In this document: in pieces, positions 9,695-19,038 of the stretch | Layout: the number at the start of each line of letters is the position of its first letter | Numbering within the stretch: the first letter of the stretch is position 1 | NCBI GenBank assembly: GCA_014379345.1 | Contig: JACMLY010000137.1 | Location: 62,001-126,000, forward strand | Direction: 5' to 3' | From: Chitinophagaceae bacterium | GTDB taxonomy: Bacteria > Bacteroidota > Bacteroidia > Chitinophagales > Chitinophagaceae | DNA length: 64,000 bases | Position numbers and translations under genes: made by a program | The notes under the pieces: generated by a model | The model's database searches: none | Told to the model about the DNA's origin: nothing | Seen by the model: the letters and a program-made list of their open reading frames with translations, nothing else

Positions 9695-10789
9695 TCAATG
9701 ATGAATCGTGGCGTCCTTAAGACTTTTTTCAAGTAGATCTGTTATATATTCCCATGAATAAAGATCCCTGATCTTTTCCCTGTTCCGTTCTATAAAACTC
9801 TTATAACTGTCTTTCTGAACATCAGTGTTTAGAATTTTCGTGATATCATCCGGGGTTGAAAAATAAAACGCATCCTCTTCCAGAACAGCGCGATTGAAAA
9901 CGTTGTCATTGGCAATAATCAATGCATTTGACGCCATCGCTTCAAGCAGAGATGGATTAGTTCCGCCCACTGAATGGCCATGAAAATAAAAGTGCGAAAA
10001 ATGACGCAGATCATTCAATTGATCAAGGTCATAAACAGGGCCCAGAAACCTGATCCGTTCATTCTGGTACTGTTGTTTTAATTGAGTGCCAAAAGAGTTT
10101 GAATGATTTCCAACCAGTAGCAGAACTTCTCTGACAGATGATTGGCGGAATCCTTTCAATATCGTTTCAATATTATTTTCCGGTTCCATCCTTGCTATTA
10201 AAAGGTTATAAGAATAGGGATCAACTCCATATTTTCCAGGTACTGATTCGTTTGGATCATTGAATAGACTGGCGCCATAAGCAATAAAATCTGAATGTTT
10301 GCGATATTTTTCCAAAAGATAATCCTGAATTCCTTTTGAGTCTGCAATTAGCTTGTCACTATAAAAAGCCGCCCATTTTTCTGCTTTTTTCAGGAACTGT
10401 TGTACCGGTTTTGAATATTTGCTTCGTTTCCATTCCAATCCATCCATATTGGTTACTACAACCGTTCTTTTGGGAAAAAGAAATGACCAAATGCTGCTAC
10501 TTGTGTACCCGAGTTGTAAGATCACGTCGAAATTTCTCTTCCGGGCATCAAGAATGCAATTCAGATCGTATATAAATTGTCCGACCGTACCGATCCTGTT
10601 TTCAGGATCACTACAAGGAATCAGATGAACTCCTTTCCATGAATTTTCTTTGTAGGGATGAAGGGAGGAATTGTAAACATACATGTCATGTCCTCGTTTC
10701 ACGAGGGCAGGAGCAATAAATTCAGTGAATTGCTCAAATCCCCCATATTGATTGGGTATGCCTCTTGTACCTATGATTCCGATTTTCAT
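9695..10789 (-). CDS. Glycosyltransferase with DUF1972 N-terminal domain
   Basis: A 364-residue GT-B enzyme. The N-terminal half opens with KIGIIGTRGIPNQYGGFEQF, diagnostic of DUF1972, found at the N terminus of many rhamnosyl- and other deoxyhexosyltransferases. The C-terminal half is GT4-like, with ARMEPENNIETILKGF, FLGPVYD, and HSVGGTNPSLLEAMA, where the glutamate contacts the nucleotide sugar. It overlaps the upstream gene by 4 bases, which implies translational coupling. The family suggests transfer of a dTDP- or GDP-deoxysugar, in keeping with the FdtA/FdtB pair in the same run. The sugar itself is an inference. Confidence 0.88.
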   Translation of the reverse strand: MKIGIIGTRGIPNQYGGFEQFTEFIAPALVKRGHDMYVYNSSLHPYKENSWKGVHLIPCSDPENRIGTVGQFIYDLNCILDARKRNFDVILQLGYTSSSIWSFLFPKRTVVVTNMDGLEWKRSKYSKPVQQFLKKAEKWAAFYSDKLIADSKGIQDYLLEKYRKHSDFIAYGASLFNDPNESVPGKYGVDPYSYNLLIARMEPENNIETILKGFRQSSVREVLLLVGNHSNSFGTQLKQQYQNERIRFLGPVYDLDQLNDLRHFSHFYFHGHSVGGTNPSLLEAMASNALIIANDNVFNRAVLEEDAFYFSTPDDITKILNTDVQKDSYKSFIERNREKIRDLYSWEYITDLLEKSLKDATIHH

Positions 10790-11874
10790 GAATTCCTTTG
10801 CATTATTTCCTGATAGGCTGCTTTGGTTTTAGCCGCGGCTTGTAACCAGGTATACCGAGTAAAGATTTTATGTCTCAGAGCTTCGTCGTACGGCGCCAAC
10901 GAAGCTTTTTCAATGGCCTCAAAGATAGAATGCACTGAATCCGGCTCACAATAAAAAGCATAATTTTCAAAATATTCTACCGTATCTCCCTTAGGGGTTA
11001 CTACAATATTACAACCCATGGCAGCAGCTTCCAGGCTGCTCAACCCGGTTGTTTCAAACCAGCTCGGCAACACATGAACTTTTGCACGCTGGTAATAGCT
11101 GATCAGTTCCTGCTGCGGCAAGTTGCCAACGAATGAAACGTTAGATCCGGCAGCTTCTTTACAAGCCTCGAAATATGTTGACTGATTGGGTGAAGCCGAG
11201 CCAATAATAACCAATTTGAAGCGGGTATTGTGCAAGGCTTTAATGAGATTGAGTTGATTTTTCCTTCCTTCTATCCGGCCGGCGCAAATTATTAAATCAG
11301 GATCATGCAACCACGATCCGGAATCGCTGCTAAACAATACCGGATCAACAGCATTCGGGATTACTTCAAAACGGGTTTTTATTTTATAATGGCTCACCAG
11401 TCTTCGATATTCATTTGCCGAATTAGGTAATAACATGGCAGCCTCCCTCATGATCTTTTTAATTGATCTGCTTTGTCCTAATAAAATGTACGAGGGACTT
11501 ATAATTCTTTCTCCATTCACCAGAAATCTTGCGATCACTTTTGTATACTCGATCGCATCACCTGGAACCATCTTAAATAAAAGTCCCGAAATACCCTGCC
11601 TCGCTTTCTTTTCATATTCGGAATAGTCAACATAGATCGTCGATACCACATAAGGTTTTTTAGATTGCTCTATGTGGCGAAGGATATCTGCCGGCCTGAT
11701 AATATTAAAAAAATGGATCAGATCATATATAGCATAATCAATTTGCTCATTACAGAGCCTGATGTCAACTTCAACATCGATTTTTCTAAGATAGCTGGCA
11801 GTATTTTGAACCTGAACGGTGTCGCCGCCTTTATCTTTAAACAAGGTGGACCGTGATATAAAAAGAATTTTCAC
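10786..11874 (-). CDS. Family 4 glycosyltransferase
   Basis: A 362-residue GT-B enzyme with N-terminal KILFISRSTLFKDKGGDTVQ (the GG that binds the sugar donor) and C-terminal IICAGRIEGRKNQLNLIKAL, FVGNLPQQELISYY and ETTGLSSLEAAAMGC, the EX7E-type donor-binding segment of GT4. The start is GTG at 11874, overlapping the stop of the preceding polymerase-like gene as GTGA, so translation is likely coupled. It lies in the middle of the polysaccharide run. Donor and acceptor are unknown. Confidence 0.87.
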   Translation of the reverse strand: MKILFISRSTLFKDKGGDTVQVQNTASYLRKIDVEVDIRLCNEQIDYAIYDLIHFFNIIRPADILRHIEQSKKPYVVSTIYVDYSEYEKKARQGISGLLFKMVPGDAIEYTKVIARFLVNGERIISPSYILLGQSRSIKKIMREAAMLLPNSANEYRRLVSHYKIKTRFEVIPNAVDPVLFSSDSGSWLHDPDLIICAGRIEGRKNQLNLIKALHNTRFKLVIIGSASPNQSTYFEACKEAAGSNVSFVGNLPQQELISYYQRAKVHVLPSWFETTGLSSLEAAAMGCNIVVTPKGDTVEYFENYAFYCEPDSVHSIFEAIEKASLAPYDEALRHKIFTRYTWLQAAAKTKAAYQEIMQRNS

Positions 11875-13160
11875 GATTGCGGATCTTTTCGGGATATTGA
11901 AATGCTGTTTACTTTAAAAGCAACTTTATCAAATTCGGTGAAAAGACCTCGATGAAATGCGAGTATCCAGATAACATACTCAGCTATATTAGTAAGATAG
12001 CTTCCGGTAAATTGATAAATGAAAATAAAAAGGAACAGACTCAATCTGTAATAATTCGACCAGACCCTGGTTTTAAAAAATAAATAGACTTCTGCGAACA
12101 TACGGATCGCTACTCCAATAATGCCGAATGTTGCCAGTGTATCGCCTAGTGAGTTTGGGATTCTTACATTTTCCCGCAGAAAGGCATCATAATCATAAAA
12201 ATCACGAAATATATCCAGGCCTACTTCCTTCACCTGGCCGGGACCGACTCCAAACCACAGGTTTTTTAGGCTCGCCACTTCAAAACCCAGGAAAAATGAA
12301 TCTGTTGTTCTTCCTCTAAATGATGTGTCAGTACCAGCCAATACATTATTTAAACGTTGAACCAAAACATTTCCGGGAAACAATTGAACAAATGTGATGA
12401 AGAGGACGATCAGAATAATTCCGGAGATTATAATATATACCGGTAAATTTTTATTAGGAAAAAAAGTCCTGAAACCGGCCAGCAATGTTAATAATAGTGA
12501 AAGTGCTAAAGCTAACAGCACTCCGAATGACAGAGAGAGTATCAATGGCACGGACAGTAGAAATGCAACTATATACGGATTGGGAAGTTTTAGGATTATT
12601 AATTTAAGATAATAATACAGGGCCACGGGTGCTAAGAGAGTGGAATAATAAGAAGCTTCATAAGTAAGTAATTTCAGCCTTTTCATACTCTCAATACCAC
12701 TGGAAATTGATCCTATATGCCAAAAGGCAGACGTAAGAAAAGGAATAACCAGTGCGATCAAAGCCATGATCACACATGCTGAATTAATAACCAGAATATT
12801 TCGGTAGATGCTTCTTAATGAGTTGCACTCTTTTAGAAAGCGATGAAAAGCAACGGCAAATACATATACAGAAAACAGCAGGAAAAATGATATGGCGTAG
12901 GACTTAATATTTACCCCGTTAATCAAATGCACCGTTACAAATAGTGCGATAAAAGGAAAAAAATACCACACATACTTAAAGGAAGGATATTTATACAGCC
13001 AGATAATAAATACCGGTGTTAGCAGCGTTGTATACAGCAATCCATGCGGCAGTAAAAAACTATTCAGGAAAAAATACAGGATAGCAACCGGCAGGTATTT
13101 ATTGAACCTGATCGCAGGATCAATACTGATTTCTGTATTTGGAGAGTTTGCGGGATACAC
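11871..13160 (-). CDS. Wzy-like polysaccharide polymerase candidate
   Basis: A 429-residue protein with about 11 membrane segments and a larger periplasmic loop around 285-345 (RGRTTDSFFLGFEVASLKNL, then FGVGPGQVKEVG). GVGPGQ resembles the glycine turn of O-antigen polymerases and ligases, although the whole sequence is more diverged than the homologous gene at 8411. Lacking nearby relatives is normal for Wzy, which varies with the repeat unit. The only start is GTG at 13160, as no ATG occurs in the first 100 codons. Flanked by a glycosyltransferase and an aminotransferase, it most likely polymerises the lipid-linked repeat units. Confidence 0.7.
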   Translation of the reverse strand: MYPANSPNTEISIDPAIRFNKYLPVAILYFFLNSFLLPHGLLYTTLLTPVFIIWLYKYPSFKYVWYFFPFIALFVTVHLINGVNIKSYAISFFLLFSVYVFAVAFHRFLKECNSLRSIYRNILVINSACVIMALIALVIPFLTSAFWHIGSISSGIESMKRLKLLTYEASYYSTLLAPVALYYYLKLIILKLPNPYIVAFLLSVPLILSLSFGVLLALALSLLLTLLAGFRTFFPNKNLPVYIIISGIILIVLFITFVQLFPGNVLVQRLNNVLAGTDTSFRGRTTDSFFLGFEVASLKNLWFGVGPGQVKEVGLDIFRDFYDYDAFLRENVRIPNSLGDTLATFGIIGVAIRMFAEVYLFFKTRVWSNYYRLSLFLFIFIYQFTGSYLTNIAEYVIWILAFHRGLFTEFDKVAFKVNSISISRKDPQS

Positions 13161-13191
13161 AACTGGAAATTAGTAATCTGCCTGAATGATA

Positions 13192-14277
13192 TCAAAATTT
13201 GTTCATAATGTCAATGATGGATACTATATCTGCCTCAGAATGAAAATAGGATATCGGGAGACTTAATGTAGTATCATGGATTTCCTGGGCTATGGGTGTT
13301 GGCTGACGATCCAGGATGCCTATCATTGCCTTTTGCCTGTTCGGAGCAACCGGGTAGTGAATTTCAGTTTTAATGCCATGCCTAAGCAGGTATTCCTTTA
13401 GTTCATCACGTTTCGGGTGACGGATATTATATATATGATAAACGTCATAATAGTCGGAATGAATGTGCGGTTTAATAAAATCATCCTTTAATTCCTGTTG
13501 GTAATGCTTTGCCAGTTTTCTTTTATGTTCTGTCAAAACATCCAACCGTTTTAGTTTTACAGATAACAAGGCAGCCTGTAATTCATCCAGCCTTGAATTG
13601 AAACCGATCTGCTCATTATAATATTTTTTTTGAGAGCCGTAGTTGCGCAAAGTAAGTATGTTCTCATGTAATGCCGGGTCATTGCTTGTTAACGCTCCTG
13701 CATCGCCGATAGCACCCAGGTTTTTTGTGGGATAAAAACTAAAGGCTCCAAAATGTCCGAAATTTCCTGTACGTATATTCTTGTAAGTTGCTCCGTGCGA
13801 TTGCGCACAGTCTTCAACTACCTTTAAATGGTATTGATTGGCGATTGACATGATAGTATCCATTTCACAGCTTTTCCCGTATAAATGAACCACCATAATT
13901 GCCTTTGTCCGAGGAGTTATTTTTTCCTGGATCTTTACAGGATCGATATTATAGGTACGGATATCTGGCTCTACTAATACCGGCTTTAGCTGGTTGTGTA
14001 AAATGGACAAAATGGTAGCGATATAAGTGTTTGAAGGAACCAGCACCTCATCATCCTTTTCAAATTGAAAAGTTTTTAATGCCAGTATCAACGCATCCAG
14101 GCCATTTGCTACCCCGGCACAAAATCGACTCTGGTTATACTGGGCAAATTCGTTCTCAAATTGCTTTACTGCATTTCCTAAAATATACCAACCACTTTCG
14201 AGTACCTTGTTGAAAGCCTCCCGGTACTCATCAAATAATACATGATTTGCTCTGCCTAAATTTTCGTAATCAATCAT
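13192..14277 (-). CDS. DegT/DnrJ/EryC1 family sugar aminotransferase, FdtB/QdtB-like
   Basis: A 361-residue PLP-dependent enzyme that would convert a keto-sugar nucleotide to an amino sugar. The PLP lysine is K185 in [16 protein letters not shown], with [11 protein letters not shown] (D156 pairs with the PLP nitrogen) before it and [13 protein letters not shown] near 81. The start overlaps the stop of the cupin isomerase gene (14274), so the two products are probably made together. That pair is the FdtA-FdtB or QdtA-QdtB order, giving dTDP-3-amino-3,6-dideoxyhexose from dTDP-4-keto-6-deoxyglucose. The reaction is known for the families; the exact sugar stereochemistry is not visible here. Confidence 0.9.
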   Translation of the reverse strand: MIDYENLGRANHVLFDEYREAFNKVLESGWYILGNAVKQFENEFAQYNQSRFCAGVANGLDALILALKTFQFEKDDEVLVPSNTYIATILSILHNQLKPVLVEPDIRTYNIDPVKIQEKITPRTKAIMVVHLYGKSCEMDTIMSIANQYHLKVVEDCAQSHGATYKNIRTGNFGHFGAFSFYPTKNLGAIGDAGALTSNDPALHENILTLRNYGSQKKYYNEQIGFNSRLDELQAALLSVKLKRLDVLTEHKRKLAKHYQQELKDDFIKPHIHSDYYDVYHIYNIRHPKRDELKEYLLRHGIKTEIHYPVAPNRQKAMIGILDRQPTPIAQEIHDTTLSLPISYFHSEADIVSIIDIMNKF

Positions 14278-14642
14278 TGTTTGTAGGGTTCAAATATGTA
14301 ATCTTTTTCATCAAAATAGTGCGATGCCAATACCATCAGAATTGCATCTTTTGAAAAATGATCCATTGTATGCCAATCCTGCGGTTCAAGTATCAGGCAC
14401 TTATTAGGTTGATCCAGCACAAAAAGACTTTTTTCCTTACCGTCGTTACTATGGATATAACAGGTTCCCTGTATGCAAATAGCAGCCTGAATAGTTATAT
14501 GATGGCGGTGCCCACCGCGTATAGAATCATCCACACCGTAGATGTAAAATATTCTCTTTATTTGAAAGGGAACTACTTTTTCAATAACCGTAAGATTACC
14601 TCTTTTGTCTGTAAAAGTCTTAAGATCTATCTGGTAAGCCAT
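14274..14642 (-). CDS. FdtA/QdtA-type sugar 3,4-ketoisomerase (cupin)
   Basis: A 122-residue single cupin. The motif [12 protein letters not shown] (H45, H47, H48) corresponds to the RGxHAHK active site of dTDP-4-keto-6-deoxyglucose 3,4-ketoisomerases, and [15 protein letters not shown] is the second cupin motif. The enzyme shifts the keto group from C4 to C3, supplying the substrate of the aminotransferase encoded immediately downstream with a 4-base overlap. Neither rmlA nor rmlB, which make the precursor, lies in the window. FdtA and QdtA differ in product configuration at C4, and the short sequence does not let me choose. Confidence 0.88.
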   Translation of the reverse strand: MAYQIDLKTFTDKRGNLTVIEKVVPFQIKRIFYIYGVDDSIRGGHRHHITIQAAICIQGTCYIHSNDGKEKSLFVLDQPNKCLILEPQDWHTMDHFSKDAILMVLASHYFDEKDYIFEPYKQ

Positions 14643-14645
14643 ATT

Positions 14646-15689
14646 CTATTTGAAAAGATTTGTGTTGTAAAGATGGTGATGTTTTTTAAAATTATAGTAT
14701 TTCAGAAAGAAGGGTGAAGCCTTACCCTTGAGCACAAGAATGGCAAAGAATTTAAGGTATTCCATAAAAACATTCCACTTAGATGGCGCCGGGCTTCTGG
14801 CGCCACTTGTATTGAATAAGACTCCATTATTTTTTAATTGTGCTTCTATGCCGATCAGTTTTTTAATGTAGGGGAAGTAAATTAGTTTTCTAACATCCTC
14901 GTCCATTTCATACAGGGGTCCGCTTAATGAAACAGTGTGATCCGAATAGAATTTCAGGCCATGGAAATGAAAAAAAATGAGCGGATTCGATTTGCCGGTT
15001 TTTTTCTCTGTAACAACAATCCGGGCATTATCACTCGTAAACATGAATTGCTGAACATTCCAGGGTGCTAGTCCACCCCCTTGATGTTGCAGAACATGTA
15101 CTCCTTTAAATCTCGCGGTCCAGTCATCGAGATATTTCTGGTCGCCGAATTTTCCATCTTCCGGGTAACTGTAACACCACTCGAGGCAACGCTCACGCCA
15201 CCATTGTAAAGCTTCGATACCCGCTCGGTCATTTTTGAAAAACATGAATTGAACGCAATATGTTCCATGCGTGGCACTCTGATCATATTCTTTTGAATAC
15301 CTGTGTTCACTGATCAATATTGACGCAGTTCCCATTTCATCCAGCAATAACCGGGGATCATCATAAAAGATCATGTCTGCATCCACGTACGTGCAGGAGG
15401 GCAGATTAAATTTCTTCAGACAGAATAAAATAACCGAAGGCGTACATGTCCAGCAGTATTCAGCCGCAGAGCGTGTTTGTTTTATCTGCAATAACTCTTC
15501 ATCTTCAAATTCTTTCAGTGAAATTGGAGTAATATGCCTAATGCCGGAATTTTTCAGGTAATGGTAACAATCATCATTAAATGCAATCACGAATAAATGA
15601 AAGGAAGGGCAGGATTTTTCAAGTGATTCGTACAGTGCCAATCCACGGGTTAGGTAATTCGAATCAAATAAACTGCAAAAATTAGTCAT
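14646..15689 (-). CDS. Putative glycosyltransferase with a DxD motif (GT8-like fold)
   Basis: A 347-residue protein from the ATG at 15689; a TTG one codon earlier is also possible. TNFCSLFDSNYLTRGLALYESL, SCTYVDADMIFYDDPRLLL with the DxD, and later FFHFHGLKFY are typical of a widespread group annotated as glycosyltransferases near capsule and O-antigen genes, with the fold of GT8-type nucleotide-sugar transferases. The C-terminal 60 residues are basic and hydrophobic, which could bind membrane. Its 5' end overlaps the FkbM-type gene by 8 bases. No experimental role is known to me. Confidence 0.72.
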   Translation of the reverse strand: MTNFCSLFDSNYLTRGLALYESLEKSCPSFHLFVIAFNDDCYHYLKNSGIRHITPISLKEFEDEELLQIKQTRSAAEYCWTCTPSVILFCLKKFNLPSCTYVDADMIFYDDPRLLLDEMGTASILISEHRYSKEYDQSATHGTYCVQFMFFKNDRAGIEALQWWRERCLEWCYSYPEDGKFGDQKYLDDWTARFKGVHVLQHQGGGLAPWNVQQFMFTSDNARIVVTEKKTGKSNPLIFFHFHGLKFYSDHTVSLSGPLYEMDEDVRKLIYFPYIKKLIGIEAQLKNNGVLFNTSGARSPAPSKWNVFMEYLKFFAILVLKGKASPFFLKYYNFKKHHHLYNTNLFK

Positions 15690-16623
15690 CAATGCCTGGT
15701 AGGATTTTTTTTACCTGTCTTTTGAAAATGATAAATGGAATCTTCCATCTGTCTGATTTTATTTTTTTTAAGACCGTATTCCGGCAGTCTTGGAAAATAT
15801 TATCCGGAAATTTCTCCAGTGCTTTGTCTGCAACTTCTAAAGCGAAACCATATTGCCGTTCGATCAATGCAAAGATGTAAAGCATTAAGAATTGCCGTTG
15901 AGCGATCACTATTGGCAGGCGAAGGTAAGTTACTTCGGCCCAGCCTGGGGATTTTCTGATGACCCTTTTTATAGTTCCCATTCCAAGCTCCTTTGCATAA
16001 TTGCTTTTCAGTCGTTGAACACCTTTCACCTCCATCGAAGACAACCAGAAATCATTTTTATGCATTTCCTGCATAACCTGGAAAAGCTTGTCCTCACCCG
16101 CATAGGCGTCCATAATACCAGGTTCAAATTCGGCTGCCAGTATCTGTGCAGAAACTCCCTGAGGAAGGGTATTGTATAGTCGCAAGTCAGTTCCCTGTGT
16201 GTCGGTTTTGAACCAGTCTATATAATTAATATTCACTTTTGTCAATGCTTCAGCAAGCGTTATAGTCGCAAGGGACGTACTGCGTTCAACTTTGAACAGG
16301 TCACTGAATATCCATGGCTCAAGCTTTTCACTTTGAGGAACCAGCAAACTGGAACAATAGGGAGAGGCGGTAAGATAAAAGGTAGCTTTATCTGCTGGTT
16401 CGCTGGTGACGATGCGATTGAAAGAAATCAGTTTTTTATATTCTTTATTGGTTTGCTCGGTAACATGAAATTCCCGGTCGTCGGCATCAAATGCAATACA
16501 AATAGAATATGGAGCAATCCATTTCCATTTTTGATTGATTTCACCTGAAGCGCCTATATCAATTAAAACGGGAGGCCGGTTGCTAAAAAATGCCGATTCT
16601 AGAATTTTTTTGATAATCTCCAT
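15682..16623 (-). CDS. FkbM family methyltransferase
   Basis: A 313-residue protein. PVLIDIGASGEINQKW is SAM motif I, CIAFDADDREF the acidic second strand, INYIDWFKTDTQGTDLRLYN the FkbM hallmark (usually KxDxEGxE, here KTDTQGTD), and ILAAEFEPGIMDAY continues the fold. FkbM proteins O-methylate sugars or polyketides. In this locus a sugar hydroxyl is the likely acceptor, perhaps as a capping or tailoring step. The replacement of the usual DxEG by DTQG is worth noting. The basic C-terminal tail is rich in K and R. Confidence 0.82.
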   Translation of the reverse strand: MEIIKKILESAFFSNRPPVLIDIGASGEINQKWKWIAPYSICIAFDADDREFHVTEQTNKEYKKLISFNRIVTSEPADKATFYLTASPYCSSLLVPQSEKLEPWIFSDLFKVERSTSLATITLAEALTKVNINYIDWFKTDTQGTDLRLYNTLPQGVSAQILAAEFEPGIMDAYAGEDKLFQVMQEMHKNDFWLSSMEVKGVQRLKSNYAKELGMGTIKRVIRKSPGWAEVTYLRLPIVIAQRQFLMLYIFALIERQYGFALEVADKALEKFPDNIFQDCRNTVLKKIKSDRWKIPFIIFKRQVKKILPGIDD

Positions 16624-16631
16624 GATACAAA

Positions 16632-17423
16632 CTATTTGAGCAAGGCCATTATTCCCTGGTATTGGACCTTGTGTCCATCCAGATAAATATAAAGTTCATT
16701 TTGATATTCGTATAAAATAGAATATTCATTACCGATTGTCAGCTTCACTTTATCATAATCTAAAAACCAACAGGGATACGAGGCCGGATAGATGGAGGGA
16801 TGAATTTTCTGTATTGTTAATCTGTCTTGATTCCGAAAATTAAAAGGAGTGTTATCGATGATAAGATAAGGTATTTTATACCGCTTTAATTCCTTCATGA
16901 ATTCGTAAGGTTGTTCCAGGTACGGAAGCGTACAGGAGATCAACAATATATCAGGGATACCTAGTGAAGTAATGCATTCTTCTATAGAAAAAAAGAATTG
17001 TAGAACGGGATCCTGAATATGTTGCTGACCTATGTCCACAAAATTTGATTGTTCAATAATACTCCAGCGTATGTTCTCCAATCCGTCAAGAAATTTTTTA
17101 TTTTGAAAGTAAGAGCTACCAAGCGACCCTCCAAAATCAATTACTGATAAACTGCCCTTTTTTTTTGCCGCTATCCACATGAGCGATGTTAAAAGCGGCC
17201 AGGAATATTCAATCTTATCGAATAATACTGAATCGCGCTCATACTCTGCCTCACCGCTTTTAACCTTTATAGTTGCCTTCTTCACTTTTTCCAATATTTT
17301 CTGCTCATCATAGCCGTTGCTTTGAATACGGGCGTCATTCCAGTTTTTATAATCACCAAACCACCCGTATCGGGATGGAAGTAATCTATGCTTTATAAGT
17401 TTTGTTTTTTCAAGCCAATTCAT
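16632..17423 (-). CDS. TIGR04325-type putative methyltransferase
   Basis: A 263-residue protein of the LIC12133-like family found in O-antigen and capsule loci. Features seen are GWFGDYKNWNDA near residue 20, GYDEQKILEKVKKA, SVIDFGGSLGSSYFQN as the presumed SAM motif I, and ILLISCTLPYLEQPYEFMKE. The 3' half contains NTPFNFRNQDRLTIQKIHPS, also conserved in the family. Family function is unproven; the glycine-rich motif argues for methyl transfer to a sugar. It overlaps the next upstream gene by 4 bases and sits between the FkbM methyltransferase and a glycosyltransferase. Confidence 0.8.
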   Translation of the reverse strand: MNWLEKTKLIKHRLLPSRYGWFGDYKNWNDARIQSNGYDEQKILEKVKKATIKVKSGEAEYERDSVLFDKIEYSWPLLTSLMWIAAKKKGSLSVIDFGGSLGSSYFQNKKFLDGLENIRWSIIEQSNFVDIGQQHIQDPVLQFFFSIEECITSLGIPDILLISCTLPYLEQPYEFMKELKRYKIPYLIIDNTPFNFRNQDRLTIQKIHPSIYPASYPCWFLDYDKVKLTIGNEYSILYEYQNELYIYLDGHKVQYQGIMALLK

Positions 17424-18316
17424 CTCAATGCACGGATTATTTTAATGAATCTATTTTTTAACGATAGGTTACGGGTTAAGCGTTCAATGATCAATTTTTT
17501 TGCCATACACGATTCAACTACCGGAATATCTTTTAAAATGATTTTGTCTGTTTTGAGTATCGTTTTGGTGTGTTCCTCGTTCTGGGAGTGCGTTCCGCTT
17601 CCATCTCCTCCTATATTTTGTACCAGGGATTTACCGGGGTACAAAGTTAATTTATTCTGTAGGTACGCCGACGCATGCCATCTGATTGCCCATGAGTCTA
17701 CCTTCCCTCTAATTTGATAATTCAGCATTTTCGTGTATGGATACGAACCGTTGAGATCAAATTGATATTGCAATTTTTTATCCTTGAGCTGGGCCATCAG
17801 TAACTGACTATCCGGATTAAAAAGATCCCATCCTCTTCTCCATGTTCCCCATCCCCAGCAATCAGCTCCTTTTAATAAGAAAACCGGTTCAGGATAATCA
17901 ATGGGTAAACAATAACCATGAATAGAAATTACATTTTCAATATCCTGATATTTTTCGAGCGCTTCATTCATGAATTCAAGAAAGTGTGGCGATAATATCA
18001 TGTCATCTTCCAGAACAATGATACGGTCATATGTTTTTAAAGTTTCTGAAACGCCATCTATAATCGAGTTAGATAATCCCTTGTTCTTTGTAGAAATATT
18101 TACCGTTAGTTTTTTGCACCAGGTTTGTTTCTGAACCAGCTCTCTTACTAGAAGAATGTTTTTTATATTGTCCTCCGGGGCATTCGGTTTCGGTCCGTCA
18201 ACATAAATGATTAGTTCAGATTCGTTGCTAAGAAGGTTATCCGCTAAAGACCGAAGCGTTTGTGCAGTATGCCATGGTCGATTATACGTAAACAGCACAA
18301 TGGGTGCAAGATTCAT
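17420..18316 (-). CDS. GT-A glycosyltransferase
   Basis: A 298-residue protein beginning NLAPIVLFTYNRPWHTAQTL, the opening of a GT2-like group, with LIIYVDGPKPNAP and IIVLEDDMILSPHFLEFMNEAL, where EDDM is the metal-binding site, as in GnT-I-like enzymes. KGADCWGWGTWRRGWDLF is a recognisable motif of the group and probably shapes the acceptor site. The C-terminal LVQNIGGDGSGTHS matches the typical end. It overlaps the downstream TIGR04325 gene by 4 bases. The sugar is unknown. Confidence 0.83.
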   Translation of the reverse strand: MNLAPIVLFTYNRPWHTAQTLRSLADNLLSNESELIIYVDGPKPNAPEDNIKNILLVRELVQKQTWCKKLTVNISTKNKGLSNSIIDGVSETLKTYDRIIVLEDDMILSPHFLEFMNEALEKYQDIENVISIHGYCLPIDYPEPVFLLKGADCWGWGTWRRGWDLFNPDSQLLMAQLKDKKLQYQFDLNGSYPYTKMLNYQIRGKVDSWAIRWHASAYLQNKLTLYPGKSLVQNIGGDGSGTHSQNEEHTKTILKTDKIILKDIPVVESCMAKKLIIERLTRNLSLKNRFIKIIRALR

Positions 18317-18319
18317 AGT

Positions 18320-19033
18320 TCATATCTTTTGTAGGATGGAGGTTTGTGTAAACCCATAGGTAAATGGAGCAGGACCATAATGATCCCATTGTTTCCAGTT
18401 TTTTGCCCCGAATTGAAAAGGCTTTAAATAATATTCCCGGTCTGAATTATCTATAATTAAATGACCTTTTGGTTTTAATTTTGGAATTGAATGAAGGATA
18501 CATGATGGCCTGGCACGCCCGTCTATTACAATCACATCGAGAGATTGATCCGGAAGTTCATCTATCTTTTTAACATATTGCTCGAAGTCTTTTCCCGAGT
18601 ATAATTCATCGCCTGAAGAATAATCTGCAGGATTGAGGAAATCTTTTCGCAACAACTTCGGATTGTTAACCGCTTCAATTAGATAATAATCAACATTGGT
18701 AATTCCGGCGTTTGAAATTTCATTTTTCATTTTCTCATGCCAGAGCTTATCGTGTTCAATACTGATAACATGCTTAACCCGCGAAGCCCAGAATAGAGTG
18801 GATCCTCCGGAACCGAATTCGAATAACGTCATATCGGCCGTGATAATATTCTTAATATGTTCAATAGCCGAAAAACTAAGCCAGGGCATACGTTCTGATA
18901 CAGAATTAACCGAAGGGCTATTGTACCGATGCCACGATCTTGAGTGTTGTATAATATTAGAGATAGTGGATACCCCTGGACGCTTCAGCAAAGCTTTGAC
19001 GGATAATTTTATGTAGATAAACGTCTTTCGCAT
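18320..19033 (-). CDS. Class I SAM-dependent methyltransferase
   Basis: About 237 residues from the ATG at 19033. A TTG three codons earlier would overlap the flippase gene and is less likely. MTLFEFGSGGSTLFWASRVK is SAM motif I, ISIEHDKLWHEKM the acidic second strand and LDVIVIDGRARPSCI the fourth. The combination FGSGGSTL and DGRAR occurs in a group of small methyltransferases found with O-antigen genes. It is the third methyltransferase in this part of the run, which suggests a methylated repeat unit or terminal cap. The acceptor is not known. Confidence 0.72.
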   Translation of the reverse strand: MRKTFIYIKLSVKALLKRPGVSTISNIIQHSRSWHRYNSPSVNSVSERMPWLSFSAIEHIKNIITADMTLFEFGSGGSTLFWASRVKHVISIEHDKLWHEKMKNEISNAGITNVDYYLIEAVNNPKLLRKDFLNPADYSSGDELYSGKDFEQYVKKIDELPDQSLDVIVIDGRARPSCILHSIPKLKPKGHLIIDNSDREYYLKPFQFGAKNWKQWDHYGPAPFTYGFTQTSILQKI

Positions 19034-19038
19034 AAAGA

